DNA of 64,000 nucleotides from Flavonifractor sp052065355 (GTDB taxonomy: Bacteria > Bacillota > Clostridia > Oscillospirales > Oscillospiraceae), in assembly GCF_052065355.1 (NCBI RefSeq), contig NZ_JBQHUF010000005.1, positions 1-64,000 of the forward strand, given 5' to 3'. The translations under genes were made by a program, and so were the position numbers. Position 1 is the stretch's first letter; each line of letters starts with the position of its first letter. The notes beneath the pieces were generated by a model. The model was not told the DNA's origin. It saw nothing but the letters and a program-made list of their open reading frames with translations, and searched no databases. Below, one piece after another: positions 26,832 to 34,882 of this stretch.

Positions 26832-27598
26832 GCGTACACAAACACGGCGATTCCGGCCCGGGCTGCGCCGGTTCCTGCTGCCTGAAAGTAAATGACCTGG
26901 GGGTCAATTTCGGCAGCGAAGAGGTGCTCCACGACGTCTCCTTCCACCTGCACTGCGGGGAGATCGTGGCCCTCATTGGTCCCAACGGAGCGGGCAAAAG
27001 CTCCCTGTTCCGCACCATTCTGGGGCAGATCCCTCACACCGGCACCATCGAGTTCCAGCGGGCCGGAGGCGACAAGACCCGCCCCCTGATCGGCTATGTA
27101 CCCCAGTCCCCCAGCTTTGACCGGGGTGACCCGGTAAGCGTGTTCGACTTTTTCTCCGCTGCCATCTCCAAGTGGCCGGTGTTCCTCCCCTCCCCCAAAA
27201 AGCTGCGAGAGCGGGTGGCGGGCTGTCTGGCTCGGGTCCACGGGGACGCTCTCATTGACAAGCGGATGGGGGCACTGTCCGGCGGTGAGCTCCAGCGGGT
27301 GCTGCTGGCCCTGGCTCTGGAGCCTCTGCCTCACATTCTGGTGCTGGACGAGCCTCTCTCCGGCGTGGACATCGACGGAGAAAAACAGCTGCTGGACATG
27401 CTGGACGAGATCCGCACCAGCTATGACCTGTCCATTCTCCTGTCCACCCACGACTTTGCCACTCTGGATCAGTACGCCGACAAGGTGCTGCTGCTCAAGC
27501 ATCAGATTCTCAAGGTCGGCCCCCCTGCCGAGGTGCTCGCCTCGCCGGAGTTCCAGGAGGTCTTTCATCTGGATCTGCGGAAAGGAGGGCGGCAGTAG
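26828..27598 (+). CDS. znuC: Zinc/manganese ABC transporter ATP-binding protein
   Basis: 256-residue ABC ATPase. Walker A GPNGAGKSS near residue 52, Q-loop GYVPQSPSFDRG near 90, signature LSGGELQRV near 152, Walker B ILVLDEPLSGVD near 172 and the switch His in LSTHDF near 205. An N-terminal extension of about 20 residues contains His and Cys (HKHGDSGPGCAGSCC) that may bind metal. ATG overlaps the znuA stop by ATGA. Confidence 0.92.
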   Translation: MSVHKHGDSGPGCAGSCCLKVNDLGVNFGSEEVLHDVSFHLHCGEIVALIGPNGAGKSSLFRTILGQIPHTGTIEFQRAGGDKTRPLIGYVPQSPSFDRGDPVSVFDFFSAAISKWPVFLPSPKKLRERVAGCLARVHGDALIDKRMGALSGGELQRVLLALALEPLPHILVLDEPLSGVDIDGEKQLLDMLDEIRTSYDLSILLSTHDFATLDQYADKVLLLKHQILKVGPPAEVLASPEFQEVFHLDLRKGGRQ

Positions 27599-28446
27599 TG
27601 GAATGGTGGTATTCCCTGGTGGAGCTGCTGCCCTTTGATTGGGCGGCCCCCGGCTCCATGTATTTTATGAAAAACGCTCTGCTGGCGGTGCTGGTCATTT
27701 CTCCCCTGTTCGGCCTGCTGAGCACCATGGTGGTCACCAACCGGATGAGCTTCTTCTCCGACGCGCTGGGCCACTCCGCTTTTACCGGCATCGCCATCGG
27801 CACTCTGTGCGGTTTTGCCGACCCCATGTGGATGGCGGTGCTGCTGGCTGCTGTCTTTGCCCTGCTGTTCACCTATGTACGCCGGAAGTCCCACATGGCC
27901 AGCGATACGGTGATCGGAGTGTTCTCCTCCACCGCGGTGGCGCTGGGCATCTTCATCGCCACCCTGGACGGAGGCAGCTTTACCAAATTCAACAGCCTGC
28001 TCATTGGTGACATTCTCAGCGTGGAGCCCGCCAAGATCGGCCTGCTGGCAGTGATCCTGCTGGTGGTGGTGCTGCTGTGGCTGGCCTCTTTCAACGGCCT
28101 GATGCTCTCCTCCATCCACCCCGCTCTAGCTGACAGCCGGGGTGTGAAGGTGTTCTGGCAGGAGGCGATGTTCTCTATTGCCATCGCCGTGGTGGTCACC
28201 GTGTCCATGACCTGGGTGGGTCTGCTGGTCATCAACTCCCTGCTGGTCCTCCCCGCCGCCGCCGGGCGCAACCTGGCCCGGAACATGCGGCAATTCCATC
28301 TGTTCTCCATCTTGGCCGCTGTGGTGGCGGGTATCGCGGGACTGATGACTTCCTACCACATCGGCTCCTCCGCAGGCGCCTCCATCACCCTGTACCTGGC
28401 CCTGTGGTTCGCAATCACCTTCCTGTTCCGGCAGTCCAGAATGTAA
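27598..28446 (+). CDS. znuB: Zinc/manganese ABC transporter permease
   Basis: 282 residues, eight or nine membrane helices, ABC-3 family. Typical stretches: SDALGHSAFTGIAIG near residue 58 and VGLLVINSLLVLPAAAGRNLARN near 210. The start is GTG 27598 overlapping the znuC stop (TAGTG) with AAAGGAGG upstream. It forms the channel of the importer encoded by this operon. Confidence 0.92.
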   Translation: MEWWYSLVELLPFDWAAPGSMYFMKNALLAVLVISPLFGLLSTMVVTNRMSFFSDALGHSAFTGIAIGTLCGFADPMWMAVLLAAVFALLFTYVRRKSHMASDTVIGVFSSTAVALGIFIATLDGGSFTKFNSLLIGDILSVEPAKIGLLAVILLVVVLLWLASFNGLMLSSIHPALADSRGVKVFWQEAMFSIAIAVVVTVSMTWVGLLVINSLLVLPAAAGRNLARNMRQFHLFSILAAVVAGIAGLMTSYHIGSSAGASITLYLALWFAITFLFRQSRM

Positions 28447-28452
28447 AAGCAC

Positions 28453-28488
28453 CGGCCCGGCGTTTCAAACGCCGGGCCGTATTTTTTT
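28453..28488 (+). terminator. Terminator after the znu operon
   Basis: A 10-bp GC stem (28453-28462 and 28470-28479) with seven T residues behind. Confidence 0.9.
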
Positions 28489-28497
28489 ACCCGGGAC

Positions 28498-28528
28498 TTG
28501 TTTTTTGGGCCTGCTTGTCCGTTATACT
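28498..28528 (+). promoter_or_regulatory. Possible promoter of the sigma factor-ABC operon
   Basis: TATACT (28523-28528) with a TTGTTT-like -35 (28498-28503) at 19-base spacing, just downstream of the znu terminator. Confidence 0.4.
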
Positions 28529-28552
28529 ACCAGAAGAAAGGGGGTATGGGTC

Positions 28553-29080
28553 ATGTTTCAGAGCGAAGATGCGCTGCTGCGGCGGATGGCTGCCGGCGAC
28601 GAGGATGCGCTGGAGGAATTGGTAGACCGCTGGTACCCCCGAATCTACGCCTACGCCCTGCGAACCACCGGCCGGGAGCAGGACGCCCAGGACGTGACCC
28701 AGGAGACCTTTCTGGCCCTGCTCCGCCACCGGAAGTCCTTTGTCCGGAAAAACTTCCAGAGCTGGCTGTTCACCATCGCCCACCACAAATGCGTGGACCT
28801 CTTCCGGCTCCAGGGCCGGCTGGCCGCCGCGCCGGAGGAGTTGGAGCGGCTGAGCGACCCCGACTCCAGCGGACAGGTGTTGGACCGGGCCGCGCTGGAG
28901 CAGGCGCTGGAGCGGCTGCCGCCCCTCCAGCGGGAGGCGGCGGTGCTCCACTACTTTCACGGCTTCACGCCCAGAGAGATCGCCGCCATGACGGACAGCC
29001 CCCTCTCCACCGTGCGCTGGCGGCTGACCGCCGCCCGGCGGGCCATGGCGGAGATGCTAAAGGAGGATGGATATGGATAG
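28553..29080 (+). CDS. ECF-type RNA polymerase sigma factor
   Basis: 175 residues with sigma region 2 (about 10-80: ELVDRWYPRIYAYALRTTGR and DAQDVTQETFLALLRH) and region 4 (about 115-165: LPPLQREAAVLHYFHGFTPREIAA with the helix-turn-helix SPLSTVRWRLTAARRAM). It redirects RNA polymerase to a special promoter set. It heads five overlapping or nearly abutting genes for membrane proteins and an ABC ATPase. No soluble anti-sigma with a zinc motif is present; the next gene might fill that role (inference). Confidence 0.88.
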   Translation: MFQSEDALLRRMAAGDEDALEELVDRWYPRIYAYALRTTGREQDAQDVTQETFLALLRHRKSFVRKNFQSWLFTIAHHKCVDLFRLQGRLAAAPEELERLSDPDSSGQVLDRAALEQALERLPPLQREAAVLHYFHGFTPREIAAMTDSPLSTVRWRLTAARRAMAEMLKEDGYG

Positions 29081-29741
29081 ACAAGCGCAAACGGTCCGGT
29101 GGCTTAGGGCCTCCCTGCCCCGGAAAGCCCCCAGGATAAGGCTGGCTGAACTGTTGGGTCCCGCTCTGGCCGAACTTAGCCCCGGCCTGTTTCTGGGGGC
29201 TGTGGGACTGTCCCTGCTGGCCGGGCTGCTGGCAGGCAATCTGACTGTCCCCTTTACCGCCACCTTCTGTGCCGCTCCTCTGCCACTGTTCCTGCTCTAT
29301 TTCCGCTATTTCTGGCGGAACGAGCCCCGGATGCGGGAGCTGGAGCGCACCTTCCGCTTCTCCTTCCATCAGATGTGTCTGGCCCGGTTCACAGTGCTCT
29401 TCAGCTGCACAGCGGCTGCCCTGCTGGCCCTGTGCCTCACCGCTGCCCGGAGCGGTGCCTCTGCCCTGGCCCTGGCCCTGTGCGGAGCCTCCTCCGCCGC
29501 CCTGCTGGGAGGCGCTCTGCTGCTGCTCTCCCTGGGGTTGCGCACCAGCGGCCTGGGCCTGATGGTCGGGACCCTGTGGATGGGCCTGTGTACTCCTCTG
29601 GTGGGGCTGCGTCTGGAGCGCTGGCTAGCCGCCCTGCCCCTGTGGGGATGGATGGTCCCCCTGGCCCTAGGGTGCCTGATGGGGAGCACAGCCCTGACTG
29701 GGCGTTGTCCCTCCCCGGGAACGGAGGACAGTTTATGGTGA
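29073..29741 (+). CDS. Six-helix membrane protein, possible sigma-factor partner
   Basis: 222 residues: a basic cytoplasmic N-terminus of about 35 residues (MDRQAQTVRWLRASLPRKAP) then six predicted membrane helices, the last near residue 205. ATG 29073 overlaps the end of the sigma gene and has AGGAGG 6 bases upstream. No known family recognised. The position directly behind an ECF sigma factor is where anti-sigma factors usually lie, so a membrane-embedded anti-sigma role is possible; alternatively it is another exporter subunit. Confidence 0.7.
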   Translation: MDRQAQTVRWLRASLPRKAPRIRLAELLGPALAELSPGLFLGAVGLSLLAGLLAGNLTVPFTATFCAAPLPLFLLYFRYFWRNEPRMRELERTFRFSFHQMCLARFTVLFSCTAAALLALCLTAARSGASALALALCGASSAALLGGALLLLSLGLRTSGLGLMVGTLWMGLCTPLVGLRLERWLAALPLWGWMVPLALGCLMGSTALTGRCPSPGTEDSLW

Positions 29742-30526
29742 CACTGAACAGTGAGTGGCACAAGTTCCGCTCCGTCCGGGAACTGTGGGTGGGGCTGGGG
29801 TTTGCCCTGCTGCTGACCCTTTTGGACGCCTGCTCCAGCAGCCTTGGACTGGCCGCTCCCGTTGACTGGCTGTGGCTGGACGCGGCAAATTATCAGTTTG
29901 GCATGCTGCCCCTCCTTCTCCCCGTGGCCCTGATTCCCGGCCTGGCCAGCAGCTTCTGCGGAGAGCGCAGGGGGCCCTGGGGGCCCCTGCGCTGCACCAG
30001 CCGGGGATTGGCGGAGACCTTTTCCACCAAGGTCTTTCTGGCCCTGCTGCTGTCCGCAGGAGCCGCCGTCCTGCTGTGCGTGACAAACCTGGCGGTGATG
30101 ACTGTCCGCTATGACCATGGGATCTCCCTGCTTTTGCGGAACGACTTTATCATGAGCAGTCCGGGACTGCGCCAGGGCACCACCATTCTGGAGGGCTGGC
30201 TCGCCCAGATGGGTTACTCGGTGCTGGGCGCCTGCTGCCTGTCCGGTCTGGTCCTTCTCCTCTCCTGCCTGCTGCGCCGCCCTCTCTCAGTCATGGCGGC
30301 CGCCCTGCTGCTCTATGGCCTGCCCGCCTGCGTCCACTATGGCCTGCTGCCGGGAAGTCTCGATGTGCTGAACACCGCCGCCTGGTCCTGGGTGGGGATG
30401 CTCAGCTATGACTGGCCCCGGACCGTGGGCGCCCCGCTGTGGGCCTTTCCGCTCTACATGCTGGCAGTGCTGGCGGCGGAGCTGGCCCTGGTCCGGCTGG
30501 CCTGGCGCCGCCGGGACACACACTGA
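29735..30526 (+). CDS. ABC-2-type permease-like membrane protein (first)
   Basis: 263 residues with six likely membrane helices, opening MVTLNSEWHKFRSVRELWVG. A soluble N-terminus followed by hydrophobic pairs and a loop after helix 2 (SFCGERRGPWGPLRCTSRG) is typical of ABC-2 exporter permeases. It overlaps the stop of the preceding gene and has GGAGG 7 bases before ATG 29735. It resembles the next gene in its start and in its RG-rich loop, so the two are probably ancient paralogues forming a transporter with the ATPase at 32090-32956. Confidence 0.72.
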   Translation: MVTLNSEWHKFRSVRELWVGLGFALLLTLLDACSSSLGLAAPVDWLWLDAANYQFGMLPLLLPVALIPGLASSFCGERRGPWGPLRCTSRGLAETFSTKVFLALLLSAGAAVLLCVTNLAVMTVRYDHGISLLLRNDFIMSSPGLRQGTTILEGWLAQMGYSVLGACCLSGLVLLLSCLLRRPLSVMAAALLLYGLPACVHYGLLPGSLDVLNTAAWSWVGMLSYDWPRTVGAPLWAFPLYMLAVLAAELALVRLAWRRRDTH

Positions 30527-30540
30527 GGAAGGAGGTCCCT

Positions 30541-31353
30541 ATGGGTATCTTGTCTGCTGAATGGAAAAAATTCATTACCTTCCGGGAGGTATATGCGGCG
30601 CTTGTCCTTTCCGTAGTCATGGCGCTGTGGGGCATTCTCCCCCTGCAGGGTGATTTCTGGACCAACGTCTACAATTTCAATGCCGGTGTGGTGCCCGTGC
30701 TTATCCTCTTTCTCCAGGCGGCCGGTCTCTCCCGGCTGTTCTGCTGGGAGCGGTCCGGGCGGACCGACCCTCTGCTCCGGGTGGGGCGGTTCGGCCTGCG
30801 GGATACGTTTGGGGCAAAGCTGGCGCTGGGACTGGGCTATGGGGCGGCTGCCTCTCTCTTCCCCATCCTGCTGGGCTTCTGCCTCCACGCCCTGCGCTGC
30901 GGCGGCATACCAGCGTCCACCGGCGCGGGGGCCGTCTCAAGAATCCCCCTCTGGGAGACAGCGGGACCGCTGGCCCTATGGGGTTGGGAGCTGCTGTTCT
31001 CCCTGCTGGGCGGGCTGTGCGCCGCAGGGCTGGTGCTGCTCTGCTCCGCCCTGGCCCGCCGCCCGGTATCCGCCATGCTGGGCGCTGGCTTGTGCCTGGC
31101 CTTTCCTGCCGCACTGCGGATAGGGGTGGTAGCACTCTTCTCCCGTTTTCCTCTGCCTCAGGCGCTTATCGCCATTCTGGAAGGGCTCTACCGGCTCAGC
31201 GGATACGCCTGGTCCAGTATCCTGAGTTACGACGCCCAGCTATTAGGGGAAAACGGCGCTCTGCTCTGGCAGCCGATTCTGTACTGCCTGTGTCTGCTGG
31301 CAGCAGAGCTGACCCTGACCTGGGCGGCATGGACCAGGAGGGCGAGGACATGA
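30541..31353 (+). CDS. ABC-2-type permease-like membrane protein (second)
   Basis: 270 residues, six likely membrane helices. The start MGILSAEWKKFITFREVYAA parallels that of the preceding permease. The loop after helix 2 is FCWERSGRTDPLLRVGRFG. AAGGAGG lies 7 bases before ATG 30541. The stop overlaps the start of the next membrane gene. Substrate unknown. Confidence 0.72.
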   Translation: MGILSAEWKKFITFREVYAALVLSVVMALWGILPLQGDFWTNVYNFNAGVVPVLILFLQAAGLSRLFCWERSGRTDPLLRVGRFGLRDTFGAKLALGLGYGAAASLFPILLGFCLHALRCGGIPASTGAGAVSRIPLWETAGPLALWGWELLFSLLGGLCAAGLVLLCSALARRPVSAMLGAGLCLAFPAALRIGVVALFSRFPLPQALIAILEGLYRLSGYAWSSILSYDAQLLGENGALLWQPILYCLCLLAAELTLTWAAWTRRART

Positions 31354-32096
31354 TGCGGGAACTGCGGCGGCTGTGGGCCGCGCCTTTCACCTGGCTGCTG
31401 GTCCTTGGCCCTACGGCTATGAGCGGCGTCCTGGCGCTGTTTCAGCGGCGTTACGGACCGGAGGCCTATTGGAACCTCATGGGCCAATTCTGGGACAAAC
31501 TGGGGCTGGCTGCGGTGACCGCTCTGGTGCTCACCACATGCCTCTCCCTGATGTCCTGCGATAGAGCCTGCCGGACAGAGGATCTGATGCTCACCACCCG
31601 GCTGGGACGGAAAACGCTCTTCCTCCGCCGCCTGCTGGCCTGCGCCCTGGGGACGGCAGTTTTTTCCCTTGTCCTGGCGGGGGTAAATCTTCTGTGGGGG
31701 CTGGCATTGTCCCAGGGTCTCCCCCTCCCGGCGGGCTGGGCAGCCCCCTACCTGGGCCACACCCTGCTGGCTGCGGCAGGTGGAGCGCTCCTGGCTCTGG
31801 CCGCCTGCGGGCTGTGTGAGGCCTTCCGTTCCCTGCCTATCGCCTTTCTCCTGACTGCTGTGGTGCTGCTATTCAGTGCCCTGACAGCCGATATGAAAGG
31901 GGAACCGCTGGGCTGGTACATCCTGGCCAACGGCTTTTTCGCCAAGCTGATCCGGGGAAGAGCCCTCACAGGCTGGGCTTCCTACAGCCCGCCCTGGGGC
32001 GGCGAGTGGTGGCTCTGGGGACCCTGGCACCTGTGCCTCACCGCCCTGTGCGCGGGATGGGCCATCCGTAAAAGAAAGGAGCGCAATCAATGGTGA
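31350..32096 (+). CDS. Membrane protein of the ABC operon (third permease-like)
   Basis: 248 residues, about six membrane helices. The loop SCDRACRTEDLMLTTRLGRKTL parallels those of the two upstream permeases. ATG 31350 overlaps the preceding stop (ATGATG), and its end overlaps the ATPase start. It could be a third permease subunit or an accessory membrane protein. Confidence 0.7.
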   Translation: MMRELRRLWAAPFTWLLVLGPTAMSGVLALFQRRYGPEAYWNLMGQFWDKLGLAAVTALVLTTCLSLMSCDRACRTEDLMLTTRLGRKTLFLRRLLACALGTAVFSLVLAGVNLLWGLALSQGLPLPAGWAAPYLGHTLLAAAGGALLALAACGLCEAFRSLPIAFLLTAVVLLFSALTADMKGEPLGWYILANGFFAKLIRGRALTGWASYSPPWGGEWWLWGPWHLCLTALCAGWAIRKRKERNQW

Positions 32097-32956
32097 CTTT
32101 ACAGGTAGAACGGGTGAGCAAGCTGTACGGCGCCTTCGTTGCCCTGAAGGAGATCAACCTGGAGCTGGGCAGCGGAGTATACGGCCTGCTGGGCCCCAAT
32201 GGAGCGGGCAAGACCACTCTCATGCGCATCATGACCGACCTGCTGATCCCCTCCCGTGGGCGGGTACTGTGGGACGGAAAGGACATTCATGCCATGGGGG
32301 CGGACTATCGGGATCTGCTGGGCTATCTGCCTCAGGATTTCGGGGTGTATCCCAACTTCACAGCGGAGAGCTTTCTGCACTATATCGCCCGGCTGAAGGG
32401 CCTGGACAAGGACACGGCCAGGCATAAGACCTCAGAGCTGCTGGAGCTGGTGGGGTTGTCTGACCGGCGGAAACGAAAGCTGGGTGGCTTCTCCGGCGGG
32501 GAGCGCCAGCGGGTAGGCATCGCCCAGGCCCTGCTCAATGATCCCCAGATCCTCATTCTGGACGAGCCCACCGCAGGGCTGGATCCCCAGGAGCGTATCC
32601 GTTTCCGGGGACTGCTCAACCACTTGGGCAAGGACCGTCTGGTGCTCCTTTCCACCCACATCGTCTCTGACGTAGAGAGCGCCGCCGACCAGGTCATCCT
32701 GCTGCGGCGGGGCGAGATCATCGGGCAGGACAGCCCCGGGGCGCTGCTGGGGCAGCTGGAGGGAAAGGTGTGGTCTGTGCCGGTCTCTCCCAGGGAACAG
32801 GAGGACCTGGCTGCCCGTTATCCCTGCAGCAATGTATCCCGTCAGGATGGAGTCACCTACATGCGGCTCATTGCCGACACTCCGCCTATTGCTTCGGCTA
32901 AACAGGTCCCGGCCAATCTGGAGGATCTGTATCTTTATCATTTTGGAGGGAAATAA
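32090..32956 (+). CDS. ABC transporter ATP-binding protein
   Basis: 288-residue exporter-type ATPase: Walker A GPNGAGKTTL near residue 38, Q-loop LPQDFGVYPNF near 83, signature FSGGERQRVGIAQALL near 138, Walker B LILDEPTAGLDPQE near 159 and the switch His in LSTHIVSD near 192. The C-terminal 75 residues form the extra domain of CcmA/BcrA-like ATPases. It energises the membrane proteins encoded just upstream; all six genes of the unit overlap or nearly abut. Confidence 0.9.
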   Translation: MVTLQVERVSKLYGAFVALKEINLELGSGVYGLLGPNGAGKTTLMRIMTDLLIPSRGRVLWDGKDIHAMGADYRDLLGYLPQDFGVYPNFTAESFLHYIARLKGLDKDTARHKTSELLELVGLSDRRKRKLGGFSGGERQRVGIAQALLNDPQILILDEPTAGLDPQERIRFRGLLNHLGKDRLVLLSTHIVSDVESAADQVILLRRGEIIGQDSPGALLGQLEGKVWSVPVSPREQEDLAARYPCSNVSRQDGVTYMRLIADTPPIASAKQVPANLEDLYLYHFGGK

Positions 32957-32985
32957 AAAATGGCCGCCGAATGGCGGCCATTTTT
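32956..32985. terminator. Bidirectional terminator
   Basis: A perfect 13-bp stem (32956-32968 and 32973-32985) including A-tract and T-tract. It serves the ABC operon on the plus strand and the PatB gene on the minus strand. Confidence 0.92.
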
Positions 32986-32991
32986 CTGGCT

Positions 32992-34203
32992 TCAGATGGA
33001 AAACACATATTTGTCCAGCCGGTCAAAGGCCTCCTGGACACGGGAGAGGGGCAGCGCCAGATTCATGCGGATATGGCAGGGCCCATGGAATTTCGTGCCG
33101 TCCTGCCAGGCCACGCCTACATCCCAGCCCGCCTTCAGCACTTCCTGAATGGTCTTTCCGTGGGCAGCGCACCAATCGGTGCAGTCGACAAACAGCATGT
33201 AGGTGCCCTGGGGCTTGGCGACCTTGGCTCCATCAAAGTGCCGGGCAATATAATCGCAGGCGTAATTCACGTTGCCGGTAAGTACCTGCCGTAGCTCGTC
33301 CACCCACTCATGGCCCTCCGGCTGGTAAGCGCCCATCAGGGCATGCATGGACAGCACATTCATCTCATTGTAATGGCTCAGGGATGCCTCCTTATCGATC
33401 CGCTCCCGCAGCCAGCGGTTGTAGATGATGTGGTAGCTGCCCACCAGTCCGGCCAGGTTAAAGGTCTTGGAGGGCGCATACATGGCCACGGTGCGCTGGC
33501 GGGCGTCCTCGCTCACCGACTGGGTGGGAATATGCTTGTACCCCTCCAGGATCAGATCCGACCAGATCTCGTCAGAGATCACATAGACGTCATGCTTCCG
33601 GCACAGCTCCATAAATCGCTCTAGCTCCCAACGCTCCCACACCCGGCCGGTGGGATTGTGGGGAGAGCAGAGAATGGCGGCGTGGATCTGGTTTTCCGTG
33701 ATCTTCCGCTCCATATCAGCAAAATCCATGCGCCAAACATTGTTCTCATCCAGCACCAGGGGACTGTGGACGATATGGTAGCCGTTGTTGGTCAGGCTGC
33801 TGGTGAAGCCTACATAGGTGGGAGAATGAACCAGCACATTATCACCCTTGGAGCACAGCACATTGAGGGCGGAGGTCACGCCGCCCAGCACACCGTTTGC
33901 ATAGCCGATATGTTCCTTACTCAGACCGGTGACGCCATTGCACGTCTCATGCCAGCGGATGATGGCATCATAGTAATTGTCCATGGGAAAGAAATAGCCG
34001 AAGGCCGGGTGTTCGATCCGACGCATGATGGCCTGTGTCACGGTAGGCACAGTTGGAAAATTCATATCTGCCACCCACATGGGAATGGCATCAAAGCCCT
34101 CCTTGGGCGGCGCCGGCGCAAATCCCTGTCCGCTTCCCAGCCCGTCCACTGCCAGTGCGTCTTTGCCCCGGCGATCCATGACAGAGGTAAAATCGTATTT
34201 CAT
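32992..34203 (-). CDS. patB: PatB/MalY-type PLP-dependent C-S lyase (cystathionine beta-lyase family)
   Basis: 403-residue class I/II aminotransferase-fold enzyme. Segments: IPMWVADMNFPTVP near residue 42, SPHNPTGRVW near 165, the PLP-contact ISDEIWSDLIL near 195 and the Schiff-base Lys in YAPSKTFNLAG near 232, then RMNLALP near 385. Relatives cleave cystathionine or other cysteine S-conjugates to pyruvate, ammonia and a thiol. ATG 34203 follows AAAGGA by about 8 bases. A MalY-like regulatory role is possible but nothing here supports it. Confidence 0.88.
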   Translation of the reverse strand: MKYDFTSVMDRRGKDALAVDGLGSGQGFAPAPPKEGFDAIPMWVADMNFPTVPTVTQAIMRRIEHPAFGYFFPMDNYYDAIIRWHETCNGVTGLSKEHIGYANGVLGGVTSALNVLCSKGDNVLVHSPTYVGFTSSLTNNGYHIVHSPLVLDENNVWRMDFADMERKITENQIHAAILCSPHNPTGRVWERWELERFMELCRKHDVYVISDEIWSDLILEGYKHIPTQSVSEDARQRTVAMYAPSKTFNLAGLVGSYHIIYNRWLRERIDKEASLSHYNEMNVLSMHALMGAYQPEGHEWVDELRQVLTGNVNYACDYIARHFDGAKVAKPQGTYMLFVDCTDWCAAHGKTIQEVLKAGWDVGVAWQDGTKFHGPCHIRMNLALPLSRVQEAFDRLDKYVFSI

Positions 34204-34248
34204 CTTAACCCGTCCTTTCCAGACAACTCCCCTGTTCGTATAAAAAGA

Positions 34249-34282
34249 AAAACCGGAAGCACCCTGCGATGCTTCCGGTTTT
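34249..34282 (-). terminator. Terminator behind tRNA-Gln
   Basis: A perfect 13-bp stem (34270-34282 and 34249-34261), then TCTTTTT on the minus strand, directly after the tRNA CCA end. Confidence 0.9.
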
Positions 34283-34283
34283 C

Positions 34284-34357
34284 TGGCAGCGGGAGAAGGA
34301 TTCGAACCCTCACATACAGAGTCAGAGTCTGCTGTGCTACCCTTACACAATCCCGCT
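34284..34357 (-). tRNA. tRNA-Gln (anticodon CTG)
   Basis: 74 bases on the minus strand, with CCA encoded. Acceptor AGCGGGA/TCCCGCT, D-arm with GGGTAG, anticodon stem GCAGA/TCTGT and loop CTCTGAC giving anticodon CTG (codon CAG), T-arm GAGGG-TTCGAAT-CCTTC. Confidence 0.95.
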
Positions 34358-34389
34358 ATTTCTTGGCCGCTCTCTTGAGCGCAGGTGTT

Positions 34390-34418
34390 ATTATACGCAA
34401 AAGAGATCGAATTGTCAA
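34390..34418 (-). promoter_or_regulatory. tRNA-Gln promoter
   Basis: On the minus strand TTGACA (34413-34418) and TATAAT (34390-34395), both perfect consensus, spacer 17. Confidence 0.9.
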
Positions 34419-34665
34419 TAGGTTTTCCAAAATATTTTTAAAAATTTTCTTCCCCATATACAGGGCGTATAATATAGGGATTTTGGCGGACAGCCTGCAA
34501 AAATTCAGCGACTTCTATTTTAGCCCGGTCAGTTCAATAAAAAGCTTCACATAAAAAATGGTTTCCTCTTTCCCCGCTTTTCCCCCATTTTTCCCGCTAC
34601 TCTTAATCTGGAATTTTATGCCGCAACTTAACATAATACATCCTCATAACCGCTTTTACAGATAG

Positions 34666-34751
34666 TTATTCACATTGTCCACACACTTTTCCACATGCCT
34701 ATCCCCCTTTATTTTCAGTCATTTGTCCACTTATCCACTTTGTTTTCCACA
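34666..34751 (+). other. Cluster of six DnaA-box-like 9-mers
   Basis: Six same-strand matches to TTATCCACA with at most two changes: 34666-34674 TTATTCACA, 34675-34683 TTGTCCACA, 34687-34695 TTTTCCACA, 34723-34731 TTGTCCACT, 34731-34739 TTATCCACT, 34743-34751 TTTTCCACA. They form two triplets with starts spaced 9 and 12, then 8 and 12. The surrounding 34419-34850 is AT-rich, has no convincing gene, and lies between tRNA-Gln and the end of tsaD. Confidence 0.7.
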
Positions 34752-34852
34752 TCTATTTTCTTAAACTACACCCCCCTCCCCTCCCGCCACTCCGTATACA
34801 TAATGCCTTTTTTCGCCCTCAATGCACCTTTTCTGTCTCTCTCCTTCAAATC

Positions 34853-34882
34853 AAAAAGGGCTGACTTTCGTCAGCCCTTTTT
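34853..34882 (-). terminator. Terminator at the end of the polA-tsaD unit
   Basis: AAAAAGGGCTGAC / GTCAGCCCTTTTT form a 13-bp stem with a 4-base loop, overlapping the last codons of tsaD. Confidence 0.88.

Noticed and set aside
34419..34850. The DnaA-box region as the chromosomal origin oriC
   Set aside because: No dnaA, dnaN, rpmH or other origin genes nearby, and strand skew cannot be judged in this window; kept only as a DnaA-box cluster.
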